The notes: generated by a model not told the origin, from the sequence alone. A DNA stretch of 64,000 nt from Leuctra nigra (GCA_934045905.1 OW203773.1:22555246-22619245); one strand, 5' to 3'; counted from the stretch's first letter, positions 1 to 12,730 are shown. Numbers and translations: made by a program.

Positions 1-1570
1 AAAAAAATTATTTGGGATGTTTCAACACTAATTTACTATATTTAAAACTTATATTTATTTTAAAAAATGATAGCGTTCACAGAGGCAATTAATTTGACAC
101 ATTCTCAGGAAGTTATATTATTTTGAAGTGCCAAGTGCTATGGGGCCAATCTAGTTGAGTAAGTTGAGAAGATTGCACAACAGCTACACTGCAAAGTAGT
201 TCAAAAGGTGGGTATTAACGAGGGAAACTTATACTGATTTTACCAAATCATAGAATTTAATTATTTGATTCATTTTTCAATCGTTTCTCTTAAATTGTAT
301 ACTTTTTAGATTATATTGAACGTAAATATTCCGGTAGTAACGTCTTTGTAATTTCATTTCATTAACTCTCATTGGGGTCGGTGAAGAGGACAGATTAGAC
401 ATAGGGGGATGGAAGGTAGAATTATAAATATCCAGAGAGTACAATAATTTATGCGTGAAATCCTGCCATTGCGCTCTAAGGGTGATTTTATCATTGAATT
501 GTATATTATATTCGACCTTATCGCACTGAGGGCAAATACTAATCGGGATAAGGTTCATGTCGTTTACCAACACACTTCTACTCACTGCACGCACCTAAGT
601 GTGAATATAAGAACACTTTGTCACCTATATTAATATGACTCCTAAATTAGGAGACAGCGCTTCACGTTCAAAACTAGCTTGAAGTGATTGGTTTCATGAG
701 AAGATTTAATTACAGTATTTAATTTAGATGGTAAAAATGCGTAATAATAATTTTTAAACAGAAAGCTAGGTGTATTTTGTGTATGACAATCGTGAAAAAA
801 TCAATGTACAGAGGTGTTATGGAACACTGCAACATTACTGTTGACGTTATGGAGACGAGAAAGCACACACATGTGGACAAACATTACTTTACCTCCACAG
901 ACCCAGACATATTTTATGCCCGGATTTTAGTGAATTTTTTTTCTTAGGAGAAAATCACTTGAAAAAATTTGAAAATAATATAATAACAAATCAAAATGTT
1001 TTAAATGTTTTTTGAATATTTTAATTATTTTTTTATTTGTATTGACTAATTAAAAAATCACTGTTACTTACGGTGTAAAAATTTAAAAAAAAAAAATATA
1101 ATCTGTTCTGTTTTTTATGGCATTGAAGCAATAAAACATTTATTTTTTATATTCCACAAATAATAATTACAATTTTTTTAAATTACTGTAATTAATTTAA
1201 ATACAAACAAACAAAAAACAATAAAAAAACAGAGATTTGTGCCATAAGTTTCAAGTGGAGACGCTCGCTCCGCTCGCTTAATTGTGGATGTTTTTAATTT
1301 TGTCAATTTATAGAAGAACTAATTTTCTTGGTGATGTTGACGAAGTAATGCCGAGGTTGGCTAGTTTCAATGGCATGGATTCTTCTGTGTCCTTTCCTAG
1401 GGTCATAAGAATCTACATCTTGACTGAGGGTAATCAAGAAACAATTAAATCAAAGAATATCTACTAGATCTCAGAAGAATTGCTCTGCAATTTCTAAGAA
1501 GTCTGCATTGCTGAGGATACCTTGAGGACATCCGGGGTGCATGATTAGATTGATGTAAACTGAGCCAACT
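1..1570. other. AT-rich DNA without a recognisable gene
   Basis: Very AT-rich sequence with A and T runs and only short open frames without coding character. A motif at about 1259-1282 (GAGACGCTCGCTCCGCTCGC) recurs at about 50130-50152, so at least part of this stretch belongs to a dispersed repeat family. Confidence 0.5.
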
Positions 1571-1799
1571 TGCTCGATCTTTGTCCCCCACACTCCGTTT
1601 CCCCCACTTTACTCATGTATCAGAATCATGGCGCTCGGTTTTGACTCCGTCAATTTCAAAGTTGTGTATACAAATAATAATAAATAGTGCGCTGTACGGG
1701 TGTTGTTATGATAGAGGGACAGGGAGTTTTCTTGTGTCTCTATGTCGCTGTGTCACGGTGTGTTTATTAGCCGGTTAGCTGCTATCTGTGTTGTGATTG

Positions 1800-1925
1800 A
1801 GCTGGCGGTTGGTTTGTTTACATCAGCTGTTTTATCTGGGGGTTGGCGGTCGAGGTGGATTTCACGTCAGTGTGCACCTGATGAAGAAGATAGAAACATC
1901 TTCGAAAGATGTTTAGAAGATTAGA
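1800..1925 (+). other. Repeat-like segment with a weak hammerhead-like core
   Basis: CTGATGA at 1878-1884 is followed by a six-base-pair hairpin (GAAGAT at 1886-1891 with ATCTTC at 1898-1903) and then GAAA at 1904-1907. This order resembles the conserved core of a hammerhead ribozyme, a motif found in Penelope-like and other retroelements. One unpaired A sits at the base of stem II, and no convincing stem I or cleavage triplet was found. It may be chance or a decayed relic. Confidence 0.2.
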
Positions 1926-3300
1926 ATATTTACTTGACACTGTACCACTTATGTTAACAAAAGAGTTAAGTGGAAGAGAAGCCACTGGCTTAACTTCGCT
2001 CTAAAAATAAAGATATTTTTTATTATTATTAAAGAGGTCTTTAATTTTATTATTTTAATTTGTTACGTCACCGGTGTATGTCCAAGAGTTCATTTTTTTT
2101 AATTGTTTACCCGGTACATTTATTTTTCTCTTTATTATACTCATTTGATAATGACGTGAAAAATATGTTTAAAAAAATGTTCGTGTTTGGCCAAGTGATT
2201 GATATATTATTATTTTCCCCTTCACGATATAGAAATTTACATTATTGACTGTTAGTGAAGAACTGTCTTCCAACATCATACAAAACGTAGACTAAATTTC
2301 GGTACCTTCAAGGTAAGGAATTCTTCTTTACAGTCTAACTTCTCCTCATCTAATAATGGGTTACCCATTGAAATATGTCTTGTGGTAGAAATTAAAGAGT
2401 TTCCAGTTCTTAAGGCCGTAATTCTGCACTACTGCCTCATGAGGTACTTATTGTCTATGTTTCTGGCAAGCATATTCGCGAATTTAAGTTGGTTATAACT
2501 AAACATGTACGAAGTGTGAGCAATTAATATGTTTTAAATAGTGTTGAGTGTAGTTTAATAAGTTTTATAATGAACAAGTTTAGTACTTCGTACGTTTCTG
2601 AAATAACACCCGGTGAGTATAAGGAGTCGTCAAGTCTTTATGAAGTGTATAAACATTTCAAAACAATAAAGCGTTAATATAATCAAGATTTCAGATCAAT
2701 TGGAAACGATTCGTAAATATCAGAGATATTTCCCTGTGCATAGCTCAAGTTACGAGGTACGTGCGAAATATTGCATGAAGCGAGAGAGCCTGACATAAGT
2801 TACACATAAATATAAAATAACAAATTAGTTAATACTTAATATTTATATATAACCAACTTCAATGATATTGAATGTTATTTTTAATCACAATTTAACGTGG
2901 CGCGATCGCTCGATATAGCACATTTTTTATTATTTTTGAATTAACCATTAAATTTTTTTACAACAGTTCAACTATATTTAAGTGTAAAAGACTCATTAAT
3001 GAGAATGAACAAACCTTACATGGGAGGTATAGGAATCCTGCTCGTGATGTCATCTCTCCAAGGTCTCTAGAAATGTTGCAGTGAGCCATCTAGCGTTAAA
3101 AAGTAACAACACTTCCGTGGTATATCTCAAACTATTCTGGCCAATGAAAGAAAATTATAACAGCTCCAGAGCCTTCTTGACAGTCAATTAGTCACTGACC
3201 AAGGTCCACAGATACAAAGCGTCTACCACTGAAGCGGCCATATTTAATCATGTTGGCATGACAACGAGGTAAACAATTTCTCACACAGGATGCCTATAGA
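1926..3300. other. Gene-free AT-rich stretch
   Basis: No coding region is supported. A phrase at about 2774 (GAAGCGAGAGAGCCTGACA) recurs at about 10660, and the GTGGCGCGAT phrase near 2897 recurs near 38477, so the stretch is built from old dispersed repeats. Confidence 0.5.
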
Positions 3301-3535
3301 AAATCATTTCGAATTTGGTGTATAACTTTTAAAATGGCACATATTGTTTTCAATTTTTCCAGATAGTATCGTCGTAGTTCTACCAGAAAAATAGTTTGTT
3401 GATAAAATCTAACAGTACCAAAAAATTAGAACTTAATTTAAGCTTAAAAATGAAACGATTTTACTTGGCTGCCTTAGTTGGAACCACGAGGGAGAAAACT
3501 CAGCGTATCTCAGAAACAGATAGGAGAGTAGCTAC
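3300..3535 (+). repeat. Dispersed repeat family A, copy 1
   Basis: The stretch starts with GAAAATCATTTCGAATTTGG, continues through an ATACCAGAAA-like phrase and ends near a GGGAGAAAACTC-like phrase. The same order of phrases recurs at 5798-6255, and pieces recur near 37770 and 38655. Copies are clearly diverged. No protein and no terminal repeats were seen, so the element type is unknown. Confidence 0.5.
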
Positions 3536-5403
3536 AAGTGAATGAAGGCCTCCTGCGAGGAAGGACGATGTAAACAATAAAGCCAAGCCCTGCGTCATAA
3601 AATATAGATCGCTTCTGATGTGTTACGTACAAACAGAGATATCAATTAAATTAAATCCAGACACTGAAAATACATTTTTAAGTCACAACAAACAATTTGT
3701 TTACATTTATAAAATTACTATTGATTTTGAGTGTATTTTATACTTGATGTGATTCTGTGCACTGACTTGCGTAGTGAGACGTTCATCACAGACAGCGACG
3801 ACACTTGAAGCTATGAGAAGATGAAACATTCCAGCAAGACCAATAATAATATATTAAATGAAGCAAATAAATCGAATGGCAATCAAAATAAAATGTTCTC
3901 TCACTATGTGAAAGAAAACCAACAGGCTTGATGAAAATCCCGTGTTATAGTCCAGAGGCTAAAGCCAAAAAAAGGACCTAAACCCCCACTAATTGCAACA
4001 TTAGAGTATTTTATATCGTAGGATTCAGAAAAAATAACTCTATAACATACCAAAAGTCTTCCAAAATCAAAACCGGGTGGCTGCCTCTGATTGGTCAATT
4101 AGTGAGAAATAATTGAATGCGATTAATAATTTACAGAGTAATGTAAATACATCAAATATGAATGCAAGCTCTTTTCAAGTAGAGTTCAGAAAAAAATATT
4201 AAAAAATTCAAAATTTTTACCAAGGTTAAATATGCTTTAAAGAACCCAGAATGGCCTCTATAGAGGCACGCGACTAAAAATGGCTGCTGTAGTCGCATCC
4301 GGAGCGGTACAGACGTGCTTTTGGTGTCATTTTATTAAGAATACAGTCTTGTGTAACATATCAAAAGTCTACCAAAATCTAAATAGTGCTAATGAAAAAA
4401 ATTTGTTAATTAGTAAATTAGAAAATTAAAAAAAATTATAAAGTGCAATTGCAAAGCAATTAAACTTTGGATTTTAAGATTAAATGTTCAGTTCTTGCAG
4501 ATATCTCGACTGTACCCTCTTGAAAATTTTTTGAAGAAAAGACATTTGATTCGACCATGTATTTTCAAGATGGCGGTCAATGATCAATGCAGCCACTACA
4601 GTTTCAATATCTCATCTCCCGTTGATCCGATTTTAATTTATTTTCTTTTAAATTGAAGCTGAATAATGTCTTAATCTTTTTTGTAATGGCAGTAAATCTT
4701 GTGACGATCATAAATGTAATAATTCATTGACTGGGAACAATTGGAGCGCAATATATTTGTTCAAAGACGTAACTGAAGTTCAACAAGACAGCGTTCAAGT
4801 AGGAAGAAGATGAACTCGCCAGCAAGGACTTGAACATCTGCGCGCGCATCTCTCTACCGTCTATATGATAACCACGTGACTTGGCGCGTCATCCATCAAC
4901 TAACACGTGCAATAGTGACGACTCAGTACAATAGGAAGCTGTTGGAGAAACCAGTTCATATGTGCTTGGAGGCTGAACGAGAGTGAGATGTTACCAGACA
5001 AATATAGCGCATTTTAATTCTTTTACTCTTAATAAAAATACTTTCCTTATTATCAAACAAAATATTTCAAAACTCAAAATCCATTTTAATTCTGTAGTAG
5101 GAAATACAATTATCTCCACTCGATTGTCTAATGATTTTGACAAGGGGAGGGGGGAGGGGGGCAGCTGCAAGCGGATTCGGGGCGCTAAGCCGAGGAATTT
5201 TGCCAACAGAAATTTATTTGGAACGTTTCTACGCGATTTCGAGCCAACTTTTATATCAATAAATAGTGTCTAAAATTAAAGAATATTCGAAAACTTATAT
5301 TATTTTCAAAATTGATAGAAATACCTAGTTAATACACAAATGTTTTAGAAAAGGCCTGCATTGAAAGTAAAACGTATTCTTCCAAATTTCTCTACGGACC
5401 ACC
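3536..5403. other. Gene-free stretch
   Basis: Nothing with coding character was seen. The segment at 4140-4640 contains AATGGC and AAGATGGCGG phrases like those in the tandem array at 7.6-8.6 kb and is probably a distant relative of it. Confidence 0.4.
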
Positions 5404-5650
5404 AGTGGTCCATGGACAACCGTGGTCTAATGTGCTCTTTCTTTGCAACGAATGTGGCCTGTGCAAATTCAACATGAATGTCAACTGCAGTTTCCACAGA
5501 CACACGAGGAATGTCATAAAGTCCACGTCTACGCTTGCAACAGTGCCGGGTGCAAATATAATGTGAAGGCAGCAACATGTTCACCAATCAGAAGCACATG
5601 TGCAGCGTGTGTGGTGTGAAACCTGCTCGTCGTGATCTCACCCAGATTTA
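5404..5650 (+). pseudogene. Relic of a C2H2 zinc-finger-like gene
   Basis: One forward frame reads CNECGLCKF followed about ten residues later by HRHTR, the spacing of a C2H2 zinc finger. A second frame soon after reads YACNSAGCKY, and a third reads KHMCSVCGVK. These look like parts of successive zinc-finger units now spread over different frames, so the copy is frameshifted and dead. No exon boundaries, start codon or poly(A) signal could be linked to it. It could be a retrocopied fragment. The assignment rests only on the Cys and His spacing. Confidence 0.35.
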
Positions 5651-5797
5651 AATGATTTCACCCGGAGAGTTTGAGACAGTAAGGATTGTGGTACGCAAAG
5701 ATTACGTTCAGAAGGAGACAGCTCACAGTCACGAGGGAAAAGAATATTCAAGAAACAGCAAGTAAAATTTTAGTAAAAACGCGTTACCGCGTAGGAA

Positions 5798-6255
5798 AAT
5801 CATTTCGAATTTGGTTTCTAACTTAAAAAATAAGTAAGCACAGATAACTCAAAATTTAATTATTAAAATAAATTAAAAATTTAATACGTTTTCGTGTAAT
5901 AAATAATACAAATTACATTTTTAATAAATAATATTAAAATGTAATACACTTTTAAAATTAAATGTATTAAATTAATAAATTCTATTTTTGTCATCAGAGA
6001 TAGGACTAAACCATATTGGTATAGGAAAATTGTTTCGATTTTGATTTATATCTAACATTAAAAATAGTGTTTGTTGGTATTGTTTGATTTTGTTTCCTGA
6101 TGTCCGAATTATGTCTAATATACCAGAAAAAATGATTTTGTTCCAATCTAACCGTACAAAAATTTAGATCTGTTTACAGCTTAAAAATTACAATTTTACT
6201 TGACTGCTATAAGATAACATGGGGGAGAACTCTAATTATCTTAGAAACTGAACAC
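5798..6255 (+). repeat. Dispersed repeat family A, copy 2
   Basis: This copy shares the succession of phrases seen at 3300-3535: the GAAAATCATTTCGAATTTGG start, ATACCAGAAAAA, CTAACCGTACAAAAA, and GGGGGAGAACTC near the end. The copies are diverged and contain indels. No ORF is associated. Confidence 0.5.
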
Positions 6256-7051
6256 GAGAAGTGTTCAATTTTTCAAGGGATTAAGTAAGTATTATCAAAA
6301 ATGTGGACTTAAAATAATTTACCTACATCCAAAACCATGTCTCGAGTTTTCGCGCCGTCTTAGAGAGCTTCTTCAGACATAATTTATCGCTGTGTTTTTC
6401 GCAGAAGAAACAGATCAACGCAACTTTTCAAAAACTATTAATTTCTTCCTTTATTGACTTAATAATCGATCAAACTTCAAAGTTTTTAATTTCATAAGAA
6501 AATTATTTTATAATTAACAATCCGTTTTACTACTTATCAACATTTTGAATGAAAGTGTAATTCTCCATCACTTTCTCGCCGCATCAATCTGAGATATTAA
6601 CAATCAGGCAAGCAACAAACCTCACACTTTAAACATTAGTAATAAAATATCACATGTCGGAGGGTCAAGAGATGGATGGAACAGAGAGATGCGGTAGACC
6701 CAAGTGAACAATGAGAAGTAGTAAGAGAAGTAGTGTAGAGAGGCGAGAATGGTCCGATAAGAATAAATGTATATATTTGACGGGTCTGGACAGCCGGCAT
6801 TTTACTGATGTATCTTGTAAATACTCAACATAGCGTTCAATTGAAATGAATGTATATTGCGTAATAATTGTACCAACCAAATAAGTTCGAGCGTGGTTTG
6901 AGCATACACAAAGCGTTAGCTGGAGTAATCCTGGTAAAACGAAGGTATGATCTCTAGGACTCTGTTATATGGCAAATGACGCAAGGAAGACTGGAATAAG
7001 TTGATTTGATATGCCCATTTTGTTCCATTTGTGTCATGTCATGTAAAACAC
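6256..7051. other. Gene-free stretch
   Basis: AT-rich DNA without a supported gene. Short frames on the minus strand at 6665-6880 have low-complexity Leu/Ser content and no recognisable domain. Confidence 0.4.
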
Positions 7052-7453
7052 ATCCCCATAAAAAACACTTCGTGTAAAAATACCAGCCAAGTCTCTTCAA
7101 CTAAAAAAAAAATATGAAATCTAAAAATTCTGCACTGAAAAGTAATGATATCAAAAAATTTGCCAAGTCAAAACTTTATTTGAAAATCAAAAAATACTTG
7201 GCGCATCGTGTACATAAATAGCTTGGAAGTATAAGCCAATTATAAATTATACATGAAATATACATACATAGTATACCTATAATGCCCTAAAAAAAACGAT
7301 GCGCCAAGTATTTTTTGATTTTCAAATAAAGTTTTGACTTGGCAAATTTTTTGATATCATTACTTTTCAGTGCAGAATTTTTAGATTTCATATTTTTTTT
7401 TTAGTTGAAGAGACTTGGTTGGTATTTTTACACGAAGTGTTTTTTATGGGGAT
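7052..7453. mobile_element. Fold-back/MITE-like element with 157-bp arms
   Basis: The left arm (7052-7208) and right arm (7297-7453) are each 157 bp. As inverted complements they differ at only one position that I could find (CCAGCCA against CCAACCA). An 88-bp spacer separates them. The outer ends read ATCCCCATAAAA and TTTTATGGGGAT. The arms encode nothing. Near-identity of the arms means recent insertion or gene-conversion-like homogenisation, in contrast with the decayed repeats around it. The target duplication is at most the AT at the edges. Confidence 0.8.
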
Positions 7454-7639
7454 ATCACTCCTTTTTTTAGTTTATTCTAACAACTTGTGACACATATGAA
7501 ATGAACAATTACTAAATTCTTTAAAAAAATCATCACCCTTTACAATTTCGTTACCACTAATGAATAGCAGCGTATGGTCCTAAATAATTGCTTTAAATGA
7601 TCTTTCACGAAGAATAGCAAAGGTTTCATTCCAATCAGT

Positions 7640-8600
7640 CAACCCAGTTCCGAGATATGGAAACACTTCGGTTTTCAAAATGGCTGCTGAACTTACTGCA
7701 CTGCCACATAGAATGTATATCTATAAATGATGTGTATCATTTTAGGCTTTCTGAATACGTATTTATTATATAGGAGGGGATTATAATAATTTTTTAAATT
7801 TGAATGACGTCATTTCCGGTCTCATAAATAGGAAAATTCTATTTGTACTGTTCATATTCCATAGAGATGGCCATCCGAATCGTTTGGCGCTAGTTTCATA
7901 CCGATTTGTCTACCAGTTTTTGAGATATGACGTTACTTCCGGTTTAAAAATGGCGGCTGAAATCTCTGACCCCTTGAAGTATATTTGAAACATGATTACA
8001 TTTTATTATAAGCTGTCTGAAATAGTATATTTATTGCATCAACATGTAAATTTGTGAGATTATTAAAATGTGTGACGTCATTTCCGGTTTAGGTATGGGA
8101 AACTGCAAATATTATTGATGATAATACATAAAGTTGACCGTCTAAATTGTTTTGCGCTGGTTTCGTTGAAATCTATTTAGCCGTTATTGAGATATGATGT
8201 CACTTCCGGTTTCAAATATGGCGGCTTCCGGTTGATTTATAACAAGTCACATGAGACGTCAAAAGTACATACGTTACATAAATATCAAAATAATCGGATC
8301 AACCTTTGTTGCCAAAAAGCCAATAAATGTATTTCAAATTTCATTACGTCATTTCCGGTTTCTTTAACATAATGTTTAGCCTTTTGCTACTTCTAATGCA
8401 TATAGATGACCGTCTGAATCGTTTGGCGCAAATTTCGTTCCGATCGGGCCAACCGTTGACGAGATATGACGTCACTTCCGGTTTCAAAATTGCGGCATAA
8501 AACCAGTTATAGCAAAAGGCACCTCAGACGCCAAAAGTGCATATGTGGTAAAAATTTTAAATCAATCGGTTCAGCCGTTTATGCTGTGGCCTGTTTACCA
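7640..8600 (+). repeat. Degenerate tandem array, period about 270 bp
   Basis: A phrase meaning 'gagatatg...cttccggttt...aatggcggc' recurs near 7652, 7926, 8194 and 8464. A second phrase, GACGTCATTTCCGGT, recurs near 7803, 8073 and 8345. Both give a spacing of about 270 bp, so about four units are present. Units are strongly diverged. No ORF runs through the array. The next 200 bp (to about 8780) looks like the non-repeated flank of the same element. Confidence 0.65.
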
Positions 8601-9796
8601 TATTTTAGCTCCACCCTACTACTACTGAGATTATTATTATGAAAACCGCCCTAAAACACTGTTTTCACGGCCCTCTAGCGCGCAAAGGGCGTAACCTATT
8701 GTTCCCAAATTTTGGTATATGTTGTAGGGTGGGCCATAGCTAGAAATTTAGATATTTCGCAACAATGTGAGATTTTCCAATTTTAAGATCCAGTAGGCCG
8801 AAAATGCCACTTTGATGCTTGCAGTAAAAGTGGGTTTGCTCCAGCCTTTATATGAGAGTGTGCGCGCGCCGTACGACTTGGCTGGCGTGGAGCGACCGCT
8901 CCACTAGATATTCAAGGACTCACATAAAAAGGATGATAAAAAAAATAAAAATAAATTTTAGGGTGGAACTATAGTTAAACATTTTGTTAATACAACACAA
9001 TTTCAAATTATTATCTTGATTTCACATGAACAAACTTTTTATGATTATTATTAATGATGACACACACAATCTCTCAAAAAATAACCACTTCTTGTGTCTA
9101 CTCAAACCTTCTCAGTTTATTAGTTTTGCATAGTGTTCTAATATTTATTAAGTAGACTTTCAACAACTATATTTATTGATATTTTTAAAACACACTATTT
9201 CCCTCGGTATTCACTTGCTATTCCTGGAAGAAGCGTAGAAACGTGTAAAAGGCGAATGCGCCGAACGACAAGCAGTTCCGTCTCCTGGACCATGTACAAC
9301 AACCGGTGTGTGATTAGATTACTTTATTTCTATCTAGATATAGACAATATACGCAATTCCAAGAAATCATTAGGATAATAGATGATGATAACAAATAATT
9401 ATCTAGATAATTTTATTTTAGAATCCTAAATTCGGAACTCGAGTTTCGACATTGATCAGATGTGCTTGTTTTTGTCCTGACAATTTCATGTTTTTTACAT
9501 GTTATTCTTATTACTAATTTAAATTAAATATTTTTTACATCAAGTTGTGCATTAGCAGATTCCTCACAATTTGAGGTAAGAATTGTCGCTGGACTCCAAG
9601 ATTCTTGAAGGAATTGCCTGGTTTTATAAATTATTTTGTAGGTCAGGGAAATATTTTCATCAGGAAGACACATTTGAAGCACGATCAAGGTCTGTAAATT
9701 CAACGAATACAAAAGACGTGAGTGCAAATCTAACTCGCCTCCGCGCGGTGCACACTGGGTAATGCTAAAGAGTTCGAACTTCTGACAGCCAAACTA
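8601..9796. other. Gene-free stretch
   Basis: No supported gene. The DNA between 8640 and 8760 has a regular repeat-tail look. The rest is AT-rich with no open frame of interest. Confidence 0.4.
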
Positions 9797-9829
9797 TTGA
9801 TACTTATATCAATCTCCTGGCTTCAGGAT

Positions 9830-10012
9830 ACAATCAAAATATGTACACGTTGTGTTGAAGACGAAACACATAAAACCGTAAACATGATCGACTTCTGTGA
9901 ATGTTGCCCAGGATGGTGCGAAAATCACAATAAGTACTCCTGGGCAGGCATTAAAAACACAAGAGATGAACAACTGCCTGTGTTTTTGTACCAACCTCAT
10001 ACTGATTTATAG
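9830..10012 (+). CDS. Possible terminal exon, cysteine-rich, unknown
   Basis: An open frame follows a good splice acceptor-like string (CTCCTGGCTTCAG) at about 9815-9827 and ends at TAG 10010-10012. The peptide carries a CTRC pair and a CECCPGWC cluster, with no low-complexity bias. AATAAA-like signals lie 40-120 bp downstream. No upstream exon could be matched and no family is recognised. It may be an exon of a decayed gene or chance. Confidence 0.2.
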   Translation, partial: TIKICTRCVEDETHKTVNMIDFCECCPGWCENHNKYSWAGIKNTRDEQLPVFLYQPHTDL

Positions 10013-10833
10013 TGCCAACATTTCACGTAAACATTAAAACCAAAAGCATATTGCAATTAGAAATAAAATCGATATACAAAGTTCCATTAAATTTGCAATA
10101 ATACCTATTTGTGTGAAACATTTGACCAAAATAATAAAATTGTTTTTATTAAAGGCATATTGTTTTTATTACACATACATATTAAAGGCATATAAAATCC
10201 AAACATAAATAAATTGTTGCAATTGGGAAAAACAATCAAAGTTTTAAGCAAATTAAATCAATTATTCTGCATTGATGTGCTTTTTAAAATAAAAAAAAGC
10301 TCTGCTGGAAACATTGTAGAGAAATTGAACATAAGAAATCCTTGAAAAACATTAAAATCCAACCAAAAAGTATCCATCTCTCCGGAACTATGCGCCCCGA
10401 CCTGTATAGAGTTAGGAGGTCCTCCCACTTGATCCTCCACCAGCCAGATCTCTCATTGATTCATGTGTATGCGACAGTGGAAATGTTTCACTAGTTTCCA
10501 TCCACATAGAAGAAGGCCCATTTTACAGTTTTGCATTTCTGTTGTGTAATCACCAGTGGTTTTGAGGAAACCAACTTCATAATTCAACATTTTCAGTTAA
10601 AAACAATTGTAGAAGTATAATCAAATCAGTTGTGAAAGAAAGATAATAAATATTGCGTGAAGCGAGAGAACCTGACACTCAATTATTATTTAATCTGATC
10701 ATTTTTCCAATTATATACATCGTGCCAGAAGATGTTACACATCATAATCTAGGGACTTCTTATTCGCAACCGACTCCGATGCCGCCCACAAAGCAACAAT
10801 TATTACCAATGCCCACAAAGCCATGTAACCCGC
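10013..10833. other. Gene-free stretch
   Basis: No coding region supported. GCGTGAAGCGAGAGAACCTG near 10655 is a second copy of a phrase found near 2772. Confidence 0.4.
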
Positions 10834-11040
10834 CCTGAGAATAACAAGAAAATAAGCAGATGGTAACCAATACATTATCTGTAGCAAAACACGGCTTATT
10901 ACAAAAAATAACTTGGAACAAAAATATATTTAAAGACAATTATTACATTTCCGAACGGATTTTATTTAAAATCGTGTTGACAACAAGATTGTTATGATGA
11001 GGCTTTAAAACTATGAACAATATGTTCAATACAATTGAAG
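10834..11040 (+). repeat. Dispersed repeat family B, copy 1
   Basis: This copy includes GATGGTAACCAATACA, an AACTTGGAACAAAAATATAT phrase, and AAAATCGTGTTGACAACAAG. The same order is found at 43272-43470 and 51768-51960, all on the plus strand. No coding potential and no terminal repeats were seen. Confidence 0.6.
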
Positions 11041-11943
11041 CAATTAATATAAATAGATTCAATCAATCATGTTCATCTCGATGAAAGCCGCGCTCATCGA
11101 GGACCCTGGACAAGCTCAAGGAAAGCTGCGCGATCTCCATGCCACAGAAGGGTGATATCATCCAGAGAGTGACGCAAGATGTAATACATGGTGACGTCAT
11201 CATAGATAAAGCAACGAGCAACTGAGCTTGATCAGATTTATTTATATTTCATTGATTTCATTTTCATTTAATATGGTATTCACCAGATACATTCATCAGC
11301 TTTTTTAATGCAATGATAATGTCATACTTGGTAACTTTATAACTTAGTGTTGCAAATCGCATAGATTATTTTTGTCTACCGTTCTGTAGCAAATATCTGG
11401 GGAATTATTCAAGATTGAAAGTAGTAATTGTGAGTGATCTACCAATCAAGCCATCCGACCAGCTGTGCTAAGTGGGAAGTCCACGAAGAGACCTGTCACT
11501 TGCTCTGTCTGTAACAAGTAAGTTGGATCTTCGGATATGCATGAATATTGAAGAACTGTATCCATGTGAATGTATGTAACATAGCGATCAACAGGTGATA
11601 AGCCGACTGCCACAAACTAATTGACACTGTTGCCAGACTTCGTCGCTACTTCTGAATCGGCCTCGCTTGGGTGACACTCTTTGATTGTATGCGAAGACAT
11701 TCTAGAGGACACGGTATATTGATGAGGAGCGTGTTGTCCGAGTGTTCTCATTCACCAGACGTTTACTCACAGCCAATGCAGTGTTGAATCCAGCCATTTT
11801 TCCACACACTAATATCTTCCAGTGCGAAAATAACAAATAAACATAATCAACGCAATCGCCTAACCATTACGTGGTACATGGAAAGAAGTTAAATCAATAT
11901 CTAAACGTATCTTCACAGCAACTTCACAACGAACAGAAATAGA
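11041..11943. other. Gene-free stretch
   Basis: Mixed-composition DNA without a recognisable ORF, RNA gene or repeat boundary. Confidence 0.4.
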
Positions 11944-11944
11944 G

Positions 11945-12257
11945 TTCGTTCACGTTTAGAATATCAAGGCCGTGTAGATACTACTGCAGTCAAACGTGTA
12001 ATTATATTCCTACACATGTAAATATCAATATAATAATCCAAAATATGTATAATACGACAGTAGATAAAAATAAATCAATTTTATTGAATTTTTCTAATAT
12101 TTTCTACTATTAAAAATTGTGTTTTTCACTTAAATTATGCAATTTCAATAATACAAAGAATAAAGTCTTGCCATTGACAGGGCAGTGTTCATTCGAACGA
12201 CCAATGAACGACGTGATCGACTAAAATGTCAGAAATATTCTTAACGTGAACGAACTT
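11945..12257. mobile_element. Candidate MITE with about 20-bp terminal inverted repeats
   Basis: The ends read AGTTCGTTCACGTTTAGAAT (left) and, reverse-complemented, AGTTCGTTCACGTTAAGAAT (right), enclosing about 310 bp without an ORF. No clear target duplication was found at the edges. This is the expected shape of a small non-autonomous DNA transposon. Confidence 0.5.
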
Positions 12258-12730
12258 TACTCCAAGTGACCACTCGTGTTTCCAGATGCTACTGACGATT
12301 CCAGATCTGTATTTTAGTTCTCAATCATTTTTTGTTTGGAAGGGCTTGGCAGTCCTTTTCCAAGTTATCGTATTTGTGGGTTTTGTTTGGACGCCATGCG
12401 GTTTGGTACTCCCTCTGTTTCAACCTAATAGCCTGAATGTCCGCCGCCCGCAGTACATTGCAGTAATGTCGAGCTAGTAGTCACCGCTTTTATCTCTGAC
12501 CGGCGCGCGCAGCAGTCGAGTCGGACATTCATATCCGTGAATTTTATTTATGATTTCGACGAAAATTCGTAAATAATATGAAGTGTTAATATTCATTTGC
12601 TCCTCCACAAATAAAGCGTTTTTTAAATAAACAAATTAGATTCATTTATTATATTTTATTTTGTTGTTTAGAAAATAGATTTATCACTGGATTGCGAGTT
12701 TGAAACAGCCTTTTAACGTTTTGTAGAGTC
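12258..12730. other. Gene-free stretch upstream of the acidic gene cluster
   Basis: No supported gene. A forward frame at 12286-12477 has no recognisable domain. The sequence may hold distal regulatory DNA for the gene starting at 13043, but nothing specific can be pointed to. Confidence 0.35.
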
